This document shows positions 12,801 through 22,689 of a DNA stretch of 64,000 nucleotides, piece after piece. The stretch comes from Sipunculus nudus (taxonomy: Eukaryota; Annelida; Sipuncula; Golfingiida; Sipunculidae). The stretch spans positions 46,315,676-46,379,675 of the forward strand of contig CM049311.1 of the NCBI GenBank assembly GCA_026874595.1, given 5' to 3'. Position 1 is the stretch's first letter; every line of letters starts with the position of its first letter. Both the position numbers and the translations under genes were made by a program. The notes beneath the pieces were generated by a model. That model was not told the DNA's origin. It searched no databases and worked only from the letters and a program-made list of their open reading frames with translations.

Positions 12801-15800
12801 AAACCTTAAAAATATATATATGCATGATATGAAAGAAATCTGTCCTTTAGTTTTCAATTTATCATGTTAACAGTGCTGTCAAGTGGTAATGGTGGGTTAT
12901 TAACAGGCGCAAAAGCCAGAAAACGACACAAGGTGGCGCCACCTATATTAGCATAATCGCTGCTGTGACCTTGAAAAAATGCATCAAGGTCATCCATGTT
13001 CGAACTTGAGCTAGCCGTTGATAAGATGCATCAAACCTGTGGGTTTGGTGACTGTACCTCAAATTTTACAAAGTTATAGCGTTAACATCATTTTAACAAG
13101 AAAACGACACAAGGTGGTGCAACCTGTCTTCTGCAAAAGACAAAGCTATCCGAGATCAATTTGATTTTTGGAACATTCCATGTATCCCTTACTGAGATAT
13201 TAAAGATTTTGTGTAAATTTCACCAAATATGGGAATATTCAAGGTCAAGGCCACTCTCATAGGAAAGGTCATGACCCCAATTTAAATAAACATCATCCCA
13301 TAACCCATATCTATGTATATGCATAATATAAAAGAAAACTGTCCGTTAGTTTTTGACTTATAATGCTCACAGTACTGTCAAGTGGCAATTTTGGGGGTAT
13401 TAAAAGGTACGAAAACAAGTAAAGAATAATAGGTGGCGCCACCAGTTTATGGAACATGACAACCCTATCCATGATCTTTGATCAACTTGATTTTGGGATC
13501 AATCCATGCAGGATTTCTTGAGATATTTAAGAATTTGTGTGATTTTCCCCAAATTTGGATATATTCAAGGTCAAGGAAACTCTCCTAGTTAAGGTCATGA
13601 CCTCATTTTAAATAGGCCTCGTCCTCTCACCCATATCTATTCATATACCAAGTTTGGTAAAAATCCGTGAAATATTTTTTGAGTTCTCGCGCCAACAATT
13701 ATTTATATGCGCCGGCGGCGGCGGCGGGACCGGTATGAAAACATAGTATCCCCCGACTTTGTCGCCATGGGGATACAATAATTCACTGTGTCATTTGATT
13801 ATATTATACACTATAGGCCTGTTATATGCCTGAGGGTTCTGCAATTAATTCGATTATTGCCAGGTTATATATTTCGATTAGCGGCAGCCTACCACCCAAA
13901 AGGTGATGTTTATTCCCCTCCCGTAGGGGGAGACATAGTATTTGGTCTGTCGTGGTCGTCCGTAGCCGTCGGCGTCTGTGTCAATTCTGATGAACACGTA
14001 ATTTGTGAAGCAAAATTCACCGATGTATTTTTACAGACTTATTATCTCCTTATATAAATTTATCTCACGGAAGAAAAACCTTATGTAAACAATCACCTAA
14101 TTCATCTAAAGAGAAATCGTAAATACCTATAATTAACATATTCAAGGAAATAAATTAAAATAAAAATACTGCCAGAAGATTTGCCGAATTTTATGACCTT
14201 TTTTCACAGATATGACAGATAGATAAAAATGCAATTTAATTTCTTTTTTCATATTTAACATGCCACTACTTGTTATTCTTTCTCATTCATTTGACCTGTT
14301 TACAGGTGATGCCAGTAACTTGATAGACATCTGTTCGGACATTCAGTATGAGACCGACACGTACGGGTACTTGGTGACACCTGGCTACCCTCGCAAGGCC
14401 TATGACAGCAGCCTAACATGTACGTGTAAGTTAGAGACCACATCAGACGGCGTGTTCGAGGCAGACATCCTCGACTTTGACCTGGAGCTAGATTTGCGCT
14501 GCAGATTTGATTATGTTTCGGTTTCCACCGATGACCAGTACGGCAACAACAAGTTCTGCGGCACTTTGGTTCAAAGGGAACTTAAAATATTCAAGACTTC
14601 TGACCTGATGTTCACGTTTTCTACTGACGATACTGAAACTGGGAAAGGTCTCTGGATAAAGTATAGATGTAGGTATTTTACATTTTCATTCTGAAAGCAC
14701 AGCCTTAACCTCGCATCAATCTTTTGATATTGTTAAGCTGATTAGTTTTGCACACACTCATTTACATATTTCTCCAGGACTGACTCACGAATCCCGTTAT
14801 TCTTTACATGACTCTCTTAACAGACCTGTCGACTGTCTATATATAATATAATATATATATATACACACGCACAAACATTATACATATATGAATAGATAAT
14901 ATACATATTCATATACATATATGAATAAAATCACATGCACATAAGCCTGATATATATATATATAAATATATATATATATTTTTCCTAAACAAATAAACAT
15001 TAACATAACACAAACATTATATGGACACATTTAACTTAATAGATACATGTACTTATTTTCAACAAATTTTGTCTAATTGAAAACATCTTCAACAGCATGT
15101 GCCGCAGACGGCAGCAGCCGACCGATGAGTATTTCATGCGGAAATCACGTGACAGCCACTAGTTCCGAAACCTCCTCAACCAGGTAAGTTGTGTCCTGAC
15201 ATAAACATGATGTGAAGGGTGACACGGCATTACGCGAGGCGTGACATGACTCTGGTATTATGTGATGCATGACATGACTATGACAATCCACGAGGTGTGA
15301 CATGACTCTGGTATTATGTGAAGCATGACAAAACTCTGACAATCCACGAGGCGTGACATAGCTCTGTCATAAAATGAGGAGTGACATTACTGTGGCATTA
15401 TGCGAGGCGTGAAATGACTCTGAAAATCCACCAGGCGTGACATTGCTCTGACAATCCACGAGGCGTGACATGACTCTCGTGTTGCATTATATGAGCGTGA
15501 CATGACTGCGGCTTTTTGTGAGGCGTAACATCACTCTGAAATTTTGTGAGGCGTAACTTACTCAGGCATTATGTGAGAACAGACATGGCTCTGGCATTAT
15601 TGAGGCGTGACATGGCTCTGAAAATCTACGGGGCGTGACATGACTCTGACAATCCACGAGGCGTGACATGGCTCTGTCATAATATGAGGCGTGACATAAC
15701 TGTGGCATTATGCGAGGCGTGACATGACTCTGACAGTCCCCACGAGGCGTGACATTACTCTGGTATAATATTATGGTGACACGACTCTGACATTTTGTGA

Positions 15801-18686
15801 TGCGTGACTTACTCAGGCCTTATGTGAGGCGTGACATGACACAAATTTATGTGAGGCGTAACATGACTCTGGTATTATATGAGACGTGACACGACTCTGA
15901 CATTTGTGAGGCGAGACATTACTTTGGCATTATCTTAGGTGTGACATGGCTCTGGCATTTTTGAGGCGTGACATGACTCAGGCATTATGTGGGCATGACA
16001 TTGCTCTTGTATTATGTTAGGCGTGACATTACTTAGGCATTATGTTAGGCGTGATAAGGCAATATATGGATGTAAGATGTATTTTGTATATGCAGTCATG
16101 GAACCACCATTTTTAAGTAAAACTTTGCTCAAAACAGTTTGGAAAAATTATGCACATACAAAAGGGGGGATGAACTAACTCTATTATTGTCAAATCTAAA
16201 AGTCAACTATACAGGTTATACCAAAATTTACATATATATAATTTAATTTAGCGCCTCGTTGATTAGAGTAAAGGCTTAGTTTATATGAGCATCAGGACAT
16301 GCATTATGTAGACTACCAGTTGGGGGCATAACACATTTAATTATTTATCCCAGTTTTTTTCTATTTCAGGTTTCCGACCACTCCATCGCCAGCTTTCATG
16401 TCTTCTACAAAACTCGTGACGGCCAGCCGAAGTACAAAAGTGATATCACCATCAACCATGAAATCGACCATGAAATCAATATCACACAGTCCACGACCCA
16501 GCTCCACAGACAAAGCCACAACCCGCAGCATGTCCAGTACCAACAACCCGAGCAGTACCCAAACGAAACAGTACCAGACGCCCACACCGGATGTCACGGG
16601 CGTCACATCCACAGTCATGATGACACCAGAACCCAAGACTGGATCAGCCAAGCCCAACATAGGTATAACCAATTCGAAGGCATATGCAAAAAAAAACGCC
16701 TACATTGATAATCAGTACAAACGTCACATTTAACTCACTTTAGGATCCACAAAGAATATATAGTTTTAAATCTATCAGGGGTTTCTTTCTTCAAATTTAT
16801 TGACTAGTGAAGTCTTCATTCATTTTTATTAATATTTCAACACTACAAGAAATTCCTTTTTAAGCCATTTTTGGACCAAGTTAATTAAAATATCGTTTTA
16901 ATGCGCTAACAAAAAAGAATATGAAAATATCAAATATTTTCCCTTTCTATTACCTTTATCTCTTGTTAAAAAATTTAGGATTAAAACATTTACTTTCAAA
17001 CCCATGTTCACGTTTATGCTTTGACTGACAGAAGGTTGCCATATGGTACCGTAAGCCCGTGGGTCCCGGTATGTTTTCACCAAAATTAGCTAGACTGGCC
17101 TCATCTGGCATCTATTTTTTTGTGTCTGTGGGGAGGGTTTATCCCCCATATCCATGCACACCTATCGATTCAATCATCGAGTATGATTTTAAAATCAATT
17201 TCAACCATGAAAGACATGTCATTATTTACAACAATGGATTAAACTTATATAGGAAATACGCCAGAAGCCATGTAACTTATAGAATGTAACAGGCCAGCCA
17301 AAGGTGACTGACCAAAAAAAAGTTAGTGCTCTTGTAAAAAGAATAGCCTTCTTTGAAATAAAGAGTGCAAAAAAAAGAGTAAAATAAGCGGCAATTCCCT
17401 ACATTTTATCACAAACTGAATAAAGATGTGCTTCGTATACTAAGTATGTGAATATATATCGCCCAAAAGTCAGAAATATACATTACACATGGGGCCCTGC
17501 ATGAAGATAAGGCATTTTCCACACGTTGTGACACATGCTGGACATTTGGATACACCAAAATATCGAAGTGTCCCATTCTTGTTCAACCAGACTGTTTACA
17601 CAGAAGAGAAATAGTTAATATAATTTTTTTTTTTCAGTGAAAAAGAAAAAAAAGAAAGCTTGCTGCTAAAAAGAGAGAAAAAATGATAAGCATTTTTTTC
17701 GTTAAATCTAAAAAAAGTGACTCTTTTTAAAAATAGAGATTTGGCAGTCCTGATGTAGCAATGGAGCGTGCTTTATTTAGTGGTGTTTAATGTTTCTTTT
17801 TGTTTGTTGCAGGTCTTATTGCTGGCTTGATAGTAGGAGGTTTGATCGTATTGGTGCTTGTTGTTTTACTGACTCTCCTGGTGTGTAAAATGTGAGTTAT
17901 GTTTATATCTATGTAACTGCCACTCTGTCGAACAGGTGCTTTATCTGATAAAGAAAATGCAAACAATTGTTAAAATATGAAAATGATCTAGTGGAATAAT
18001 GAAACCTGACATATTAAGATTTTTCATATTACACATTCTTGATTTCTTAGATGAATAAGCCATTTTGCAGATGATCCGGTATGACGGTTAATTCCTGCAT
18101 CTATCTTTCTCTAGCATAGGCTAATTCTTAAATGATAGAGAACAAGGTAGCTCCCTATAGGTATTAAACTTGTTGCATTGATGTATCCTTAAATGTGCTT
18201 GACAGAATTAGGAGGAAGAAGCAAAAGGATGAGCAGAAGACAGATGTGTACACCAACCAGTACTATTCTGTAAAGAAGGCAGACGGAGAGGTAAACCTCA
18301 GCGGTCCAGAACCCAAGGCTCGTCCTCCAGTTAACCAAAGTAAAGAACACTCCAATTACGACAACGTCGGGGACGAAAACCTGTACGAGGTGGTCCAAAG
18401 TCATCCTGACTCTTCTGATTATACTGACACCGGCTACTTAGACCCACAAAGCATCGAGGTACCGGTACCTCCCGAAAAACCTTTACCGAAAACACCTGAG
18501 AAAGAGTATCTCGCACCGTCAGCGCCACCAATGGATAACCAATACCTACAGTTGCAGTCTGACTATCCAAGTGCTGCTTACCAAGACTTAGGTTCACAAG
18601 AAGCAAACAGCTACCAAGCCCTGGCACGTAACGTCTCCTCGAATAGCCATTCATATCAAAATGTTGATGCAGTGACAAAGCAATAA
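6812..18686 (+). CDS. Gene 1: kringle / SUEL-lectin-like / CUB type I receptor with ITAM-like tail
   Basis: The model has eight exons: 6812-6899, 9898-10149, 11665-12078, 14306-14668, 15096-15183, 16370-16662, 17813-17891 and 18206-18686. They sum to 2058 bp (685 residues plus stop) with matching phases. Predicted protein: signal peptide 1-27; kringle 31-113; SUEL/Gal-lectin-like 114-251 with an insert bounded by RRKKR and RQKR; CUB 252-372; short Cys segment 373-401; Ser/Thr stalk 402-499; transmembrane helix about 500-524; Tyr-rich tail 526-685. It is likely a plasma-membrane recognition or signalling receptor. The tail holds YQDL-x7-YQAL (an ITAM match) and Y-x-N motifs at Y541 and Y676. 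The start is chosen because it opens a clear signal peptide that aligns with genes 2 and 3. The layout resembles Kremen except for the middle domain. Function and ligand are unknown; I know of no named orthologue. Confidence 0.88.
6900..9897 (+). other. Gene 1 intron 1 (contains a tandem duplication)
   Basis: This 3.0-kb intron has no coding signal. Its second half holds a diverged direct duplication of about 650 bp (see 7983-9330). Just before the kringle exon there is a short ATG/GAT trinucleotide run at 9846-9866. Confidence 0.7.
7983..9330. repeat. Diverged tandem duplication, two units of about 650 bp
   Basis: Unit 1 (about 7983-8630) and unit 2 (about 8635-9330) share ordered blocks: TCCATTTC..TTTTTGGAGGTAAT, GTTCTGCCACTCGC, a C-rich run, GGTTATCATGGAAAGATA and AACATACCTGTAA (unit 1 has GC for AA at the start of the last block), then ACAGGCGTTATAAT against AGAGGCGTTACAAT. 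Many mismatches and small indels separate the copies, so the duplication is old. No coding potential is seen. Confidence 0.75.
9898..10149 (+). CDS. Gene 1 exon 2: kringle domain
   Basis: A 252-bp phase 1-1 exon with a TTGCAG acceptor and GTAAGT donor. It encodes C31-C113 with the kringle signature: ECRIT, YNGRLSH, EKCKNWTQTW, INHNYCRNPGG, RPWCF, YEYCDIPFC, which supplies the six kringle cysteines. Kringles are disulfide-rich protein-binding modules. The Asp-x-Asp of plasminogen-type lysine-binding kringles is absent (NPGGVKSRPWC), so lysine binding is unlikely. The exon is the same length as the gene 3 kringle exon and closely similar in sequence. Confidence 0.95.
10301..11241. mobile_element. 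Long-inverted-repeat (foldback/MITE-like) element in gene 1 intron 2
   Basis: The left arm, about 10301-10440, is repeated in reverse complement at about 11095-11241. Shared blocks, read on the + strand of the left arm, are GGTAATCGTGCAAAATAA, GGACCCAT, AAGTGTGACCACATTTCA and GATCCGGCGCA. The arms of about 140 bp enclose about 650 bp of AT-rich non-coding sequence. It begins about 150 bp after the kringle exon. No transposase is seen. Confidence 0.75.
11665..12078 (+). CDS. Gene 1 exon 3: SUEL/Gal-lectin-like domain with basic-site insert
   Basis: A 414-bp phase 1-1 exon encoding residues 114-251. Order of elements: TKTVCT, LSCPYP, ALYG, an insert, then C-x7-C, VDLYRCCM, DECSFTAE and SEYLTVDYQCLP. 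This matches the SUEL/rhamnose-binding-lectin fold (C..L.CP...A.YGR...C...C..V...C...C.V....DPC...KYL.V.Y.C). The sugar-contact signatures YGR and DPC are changed, so carbohydrate binding is uncertain. The insert (162-183) is bounded by RRKKR (157-161) and RQKR (180-183), both fitting the furin consensus R-x-K/R-R. There are nine Cys; the adjacent CC gives one more than genes 2 and 3. Confidence 0.88.
12200..13790. repeat. Composite repeat block with three 209-bp tandem units and a terminal hairpin
   Basis: Starting near 12404, 12614 and 12823, a unit of about 209 bp (ATGATATGAAAGAAATCTGT ... GTGGCGCCA ... AAATATATATATGC) recurs almost unchanged, the last copy being partial. A diverged copy follows from about 13210 with the same order of blocks (CAAGGTCAAGG, CTCTCATAGGA, CCCATATCTAT, GGTGGCGCCAC). 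The block ends in a GGC-rich run and the stem-loop GTATCCCC ... GGGGATAC at about 13748-13777. It lies in gene 1 intron 3. It is probably a non-coding dispersed element; the GGTGGCGCCAC core recurs elsewhere in the window. Confidence 0.8.
14306..14668 (+). CDS. Gene 1 exon 4: CUB domain
   Basis: A 363-bp phase 1-1 exon (residues 252-372). CUB hallmarks: DICSD, ETDTYGYLVTPGYPRKAY, CTCKLET, FEADILDFDLE, CRFDYVSVS, KFCGTL, FTFSTDD and GLWIKY. Four cysteines sit in the usual CUB places (two pairs). The Trp that normally follows the second Cys (C-x-W) is replaced by Cys (C-x-C), as in genes 2 and 3. Acidic residues expected at a CUB calcium site (E in YETD, D in CRFDY) are present. CUB domains mediate protein-protein binding outside the cell. 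Confidence 0.95.
14835..14985. repeat. Imperfect (AT)n/(CATA)n tracts
   Basis: Several short AT and CATATA runs lie in gene 1 intron 4. Confidence 0.8.
15096..15183 (+). CDS. Gene 1 exon 5: conserved membrane-proximal Cys segment
   Basis: An 88-bp exon (phase 1 in, phase 2 out) with a TTCAACAG acceptor and ACCAG|GTAAG donor. It encodes SCAADGSSRPMSISCG followed by a Ser/Thr run. The core DGSxRPxxxxCG is conserved in genes 2 and 3, which confirms this small exon. The single conserved Cys could pair with the extra CUB cysteine or between chains (inference). Confidence 0.85.
15190..16062. repeat. Degenerate minisatellite in gene 1 intron 5
   Basis: About 25 imperfect copies of a unit of roughly 28-36 bp with the core GAGGCGTGACATGACTCTG followed by ACAATCCAC or GCATTATGT. 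It starts within 15 bp of the exon 5 donor. Confidence 0.9.
16370..16662 (+). CDS. Gene 1 exon 6: Ser/Thr-rich stalk
   Basis: A 293-bp exon (phase 2 in, phase 1 out) with a CTATTTCAG acceptor and ATAG|GTATAA donor. It encodes about 98 residues dominated by Ser, Thr, Pro and Lys with no Cys (for example SPSTMKSTMKS and STDKATTRSMSST). It is a mucin-like, probably O-glycosylated spacer lifting the domains off the membrane. The sequence is barely conserved between paralogues, but position and phases are. Confidence 0.85.
17290..17610. repeat. Dispersed repeat, copy A (partner at 56975-57270)
   Basis: Shares with 56975-57270, in the same orientation, the blocks TTCTTTGAAATAAAGAGTG, CTGAATAAAGATGTGCTTC, CAAAAGTCAGAAA, GGCATTTTCCACACG, TGCTGGACATTT and CCATTCTTGTTC, in order. 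It lies in gene 1 intron 6, has no coding potential, and is probably an old transposon fragment. Confidence 0.8.
17813..17891 (+). CDS. Gene 1 exon 7: transmembrane helix
   Basis: A 79-bp exon (phase 1 in, phase 2 out) with a TTGCAG acceptor and AAAT|GTGAGT donor. It encodes GLIAGLIVGGLIVLVLVV... ending LLVCK, a single helix of about 23 residues with no charged residue, then the basic stop-transfer IIRRKKQK encoded by the next exon. All three paralogues have a TM exon of exactly 79 bp ending C-K/R. Confidence 0.92.
18206..18686 (+). CDS. Gene 1 exon 8: tyrosine-rich cytoplasmic tail with ITAM-like motif
   Basis: The terminal exon (GACAG acceptor, TAA stop) encodes residues 526-685. Tyrosine sites in order: DVYTNQYYSV (Y-x-N), NYDNV, NLYEVV, YTDTGYLDPQSIEV, EYLAP, QYLQLQSDYPSAAYQDL, NSYQAL, SHSYQNV. 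YQDL (Y651) and YQAL (Y662) are spaced as YxxL-x7-YxxL, the ITAM consensus. YLQL (Y639) to YQDL is YxxL-x8-YxxL, a second overlapping match. Y-x-N motifs at Y541 and Y676 fit Grb2-type SH2 docking. Phosphorylation is inferred, not shown. Confidence 0.92.
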
Positions 18687-18732
18687 GCAGTAATGTGAAA
18701 ATTAATTTTTAAATCATAATCGATGATTGAAA

Positions 18733-18738
18733 AATAAA
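18733..18738 (+). promoter_or_regulatory. Candidate polyadenylation signal of gene 1
   Basis: AATAAA lies 47 bp after the gene 1 stop codon; the 3' UTR would be short. Confidence 0.45.
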
Positions 18739-18984
18739 AACGACCAATGATCGATTATGTAATTTCTATATTACCTTGGAAGCTGCAGTGTACTAGTTCC
18801 TAAATATTGACCCCCAGTAAAGAGGGTGACGTACATCGTATTCATGAGGAAACCATCAAACCAGCAAGGTCGACTTTTCGTCGGACGATTGTTGGCTAGT
18901 TGCGCAAGGTTTCGTTTTGATGCTGTTCGTTACTTTGTGTTCGTATATCTCTGACAGGTTGGGATTCTTTGTATGTGCATACAG

Positions 18985-19095
18985 AATCTTTTTTAATCGA
19001 TTACTAGTATGCAAAATTGCTAGGGATATAATCTATTTTGAAAGAAAACGGTCAATCAGCAGTTAATCGATTAATCGGCACACCACTAATAAGCA
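18985..19095 (-). repeat. Dispersed repeat with GTGGTGTGCCGATTAATCGA end
   Basis: Read on the - strand it begins GTGGTGTGCCGATTAATCGA and continues through GACCGTTTTCTTT. Related + strand copies begin near 44415 and 62140 (AGTGGTGTGCC ... GGTCGTTTTCTTT or GGTCATTTTCTTT). Confidence 0.65.
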
Positions 19096-21127
19096 ATCAG
19101 GAATGTTCAAACCGAACTACCAAACATAGGCACATAAGGTCTTGTTGACACTTAACACACAGTGCCGCCACTGTAGCTTTTATCAAATTATCTAGAAGAG
19201 TAACAAATAATTTCATTATCAGTGCTGAATTGCACAAATTTCGCACAGGGTGAGTGATTTTATGTACAAGCTTCAGATATGATATATATGCAACGAGTTG
19301 TATCGCACGGGTCCTCAGTATTTAATATTTACAGTCATTTTGACAAATATTGAGGAGTTCAAAGGTTGCCCGTTAAACGAGACTGTGAGAACACATGGAG
19401 AAAGCATACCAAGCACTCTCAAAAACAAGTAGATGTATATGCAATCGCCAAGCGTTCACTTAAGGGTTCCGGCACTGGACAATCGGGGATCGGCAATGGA
19501 GTGTGCAAAGGTCAAAATAAGTATCAGGCCAAATTTAAATCTTGTCAGCTTTCAGCTTTTCAGCCGTTGAAAGTAAGTCATACTGGAGATTTAGCGAAAA
19601 CAGAAAATGGCGGAAAAAAGAATAGAAAAAGAATTATATGCAAATAACTTTAGGTAATCGTGTTGAAGATGATGATTTGAGAAAATTGGGTATTTAGAAG
19701 CCTTATTATTCGATGTTCTCAGTTTGACAACCATAAAAGGAACTACAATAAGAGTGAAATAGCCTGTTCTTAACCTTGCTAGACAGACATTCACTGTTGA
19801 AGCTTGCAATAAATTTGACTCTTTTACCAAAGACGTCATTGTTATCTGGCATTTTTTAAATCCCCATAGTATTGTACAGTGTCCTTGCATTATTGAGAAA
19901 CTCCATTTAAAACAATCCTATATGTTATTTTCTGATACATCCTACTAAATGCCATAATGATTTTGTTTTCTTTTGGTTATATATATAACATATCAAATTC
20001 TTCAGCAAAGCTTTCACAATCTTTATCCATCTTTTGAAGTTCAGTCTCACTGGGGCATACGCGCGTAGGTGACAACACCAGCAAAATAATTTCCAATATA
20101 ACATCCTATATAACCTTATTAGTGAGACGTTTCAACAAATATGTATATAAAATATAAATATAATGAACAACGTAACTTCTGAAAACCTACAACAATACCA
20201 AACCCCGAAACGAAGGGTCTCATCAGGTAACTTGTTGTTTGTTCTCATTAGAGATACCATTCTATAAAGGAGTCTGACCTAAGTCCTCACATAGTGGCTA
20301 TGTATACACTCTTTCCTATTACCAATCCCTTTCTATAGCAGGTTTTGCCGGGTTTGATCACTAGGCGCTGGCGCCAGTCGGGTGTGAACGGGGTTACGCA
20401 TTTCACTTTAAGTTGTAAGCCCGCTATTTTACGTGGGTCCTTGTAAAAGTAAAATTGATTTGATCAGTAATACACAAAAAGGCGGTAGGTAAACCGACCC
20501 AGTGTATAAGAGATGACATGTATTGTACCAGGAGAAAAGAAGGGCTACGAGAGTAATAATTGAGGAAATAATTCACCAGATTATTCTATACAAGATGTTT
20601 AGAGATAAATAAAGGGTAATATTTATGTTTGATATCTCCATATTGCACTTACAATTATATTCAGCAGTACCCCTAAAAAAATTATGTTAAAGTAATAAAT
20701 GATGTGATGAAGATGAAATGTATAATTTGTTCATATTTATGCAAGTTTTTTATATATTTTAACCCTTAAGATCTTACGCCATATGTTTTTATCATTCTAC
20801 ATAATTAAAAAGATGTGTATCATCTTCGAACTAAATGGATTCCGAGCAAAATAGTCTTATCGAACAAATATTTTCTTCTTATGCATTTTGCAGAGTTGCA
20901 GAGAGTCAGCCTGATGGACTGCTTATTGATTAAGTTTTATATTTGAATAGTCACTGTAAGAACATTAACTCCTTCATGTACAAAATGCATTTCACAACAG
21001 CTGAATGGTTAACAGATTGATTTATGAGAACTAGAAATGTACAACTCAGGAATGCAGGCCTCCCTCTTGTGGGTGGCAATTATTGGTGGATGCTCTCATA
21101 TGAACGCATACCCTGCTAGCGGGGTAG

Positions 21128-21210
21128 CAGTGGCGTATCCAGGATTTGAAAATAGAGGGGGCGCAGCCCTAAAGTCGGGAAAGGGGGCTGTTCTGCGTCT
21201 TTAAGACATG

Positions 21211-21273
<63 letters not shown>

Positions 21274-22689
21274 TAGATCTTTTTTTAATTAATATTGATA
21301 TTCCACAAAGCCGTATAAGTAGGAAGCAAGCATATTTAAACTTGTATGAACACACTGCGTGGCTGTTAAATTGTCTCCTACTAAACATATCAAATATTGT
21401 TAGTTCGTGCATAATTATTATGATTATTATATGTAATTCTGTAAGGTATCTAGTTCAAATTGTTTATTATGTTAACCGTGGGAACCTCATCTATCTATAT
21501 AAATATTTATAATGCATCATTTGAACAACAGAATAATACATGCATCAATAAGTGTAGTGTTGTAACTTAATTGTAACTTTTAAGTAGAAGATCGTCAGCA
21601 CACATGTGAAAGAACTGAAATGGATTGACTGTTATATGTCACTGAATCTGTCAAAGTATAATACATGTATTTTATTTAGAACTTCCGATAATGAATTCTA
21701 TAATATAGGTTTCCGTAGATAAAATTATTTTTTTGCAGAAATTAAGTTCGAACTATAGCCAGTTGGAGTTAAAAAGAAATAAAGATAGTCTGACCTGAGG
21801 TAATTAAAGTATATAAACACAAGAAATATAAGAAGTGAAAAATACTCATTGACTGTTAATGCATACCATTTTCAGGATTATATTATTATTGAAAATGCAG
21901 CTTTCTGACATAAAGCCTAGCCATCTAGCTCCAATGAAAATAGCTGGGTATTTAGAGGTGATTTTAATTACCCAAGAATAAAAAAACCGGAAGCTTTCAT
22001 ATAGTCTCTTGGTGTGTATTCCATGGTACATTTCAAAAATGAGGCATGGCAAACGTCTAGTGAAAGTACAAAAAGCTTGCATGGATTGTTTAACAGTTTT
22101 GGCCATCCACAATCATGTTACAGAATAATCATAGGGTTTGGAGACTTCACTTCTGCACACAAACCAAATAGAAAGAGAGATAGTAAAAACACGAGAGAAA
22201 TGTGTAAGTATATAATCCCTTTACTGTTTAGATTTATTTTAGAAATTTTCAAAGTCTGACACTCTTTACATATACATTACAGACAATATCTTGCGAAGCT
22301 TTTGTTCTTTCTTCACAAAATTTCAACAAATACAACAAAACCAGTTTCTCTTCAGATCACTAGGAACCTTTAGAACTGATAATAAATATACATTATTATA
22401 TAAGATATATATATATCTATTTACATTACAGACAAGATCTTTCTTGTTTTTCTTCTTTCTTTTCCATATGGGAATATCATTACCATAACCGCGCAAAGAG
22501 AAACAAGAAAATATTTTTTTTTACTTAAAACGCCATATTTTATATCTGTGTGTGTGCATACTCAATTAAAATTACATAAAATAAATGTGAGTTAACAAAC
22601 ATAACACTTGCCAGTAGTTGACTGGTATAAGTGTTAGCTGAATTTTAGGGGGGGGCGCCCCTTTGCGCCCCGCTATGAATACGCCCCTG
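21128..22689. mobile_element. Non-autonomous DNA transposon with TIRs and 5-bp duplication
   Basis: The left end is CAGTGGCGTATCC and the right end, reverse-complemented, is CAGGGGCGTATTC (11 of 13 matching); both are followed inward by G-rich sequence. The 5-bp sequence GGTAG directly flanks both sides (21123-21127 and 22690-22694), as expected of a target-site duplication. The 1.56-kb interior contains (AT)n at 21212-21271 and no transposase. CAGGGGCGTA-type ends suggest the hAT superfamily, though a 5-bp duplication is shorter than the usual 8 bp. Confidence 0.72.
21212..21271. repeat. (AT)n microsatellite, about 30 units
   Basis: An uninterrupted AT run inside the transposon at 21128-22689. 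Confidence 0.95.

Noticed and set aside
15145-15342. Repetitive His/Cys/Ser peptide on the - strand
   Set aside because: It is a translation of the first minisatellite units in gene 1 intron 5, overlapping exon 5 antisense.
16361-16672. Long hydrophobic open frame on the - strand
   Set aside because: It is antisense to the Ser/Thr-rich stalk exon, whose codons read as Val/Leu/Met on the opposite strand; similar shadows occur at 48256-48654 and 33003-33230.
21116-21412. Open frame with a long Ile-Tyr repeat
   Set aside because: It is created by the (AT)n tract; the same kind of frame appears at each long AT run (near 40530, 43224 and 51340) and has no other support.
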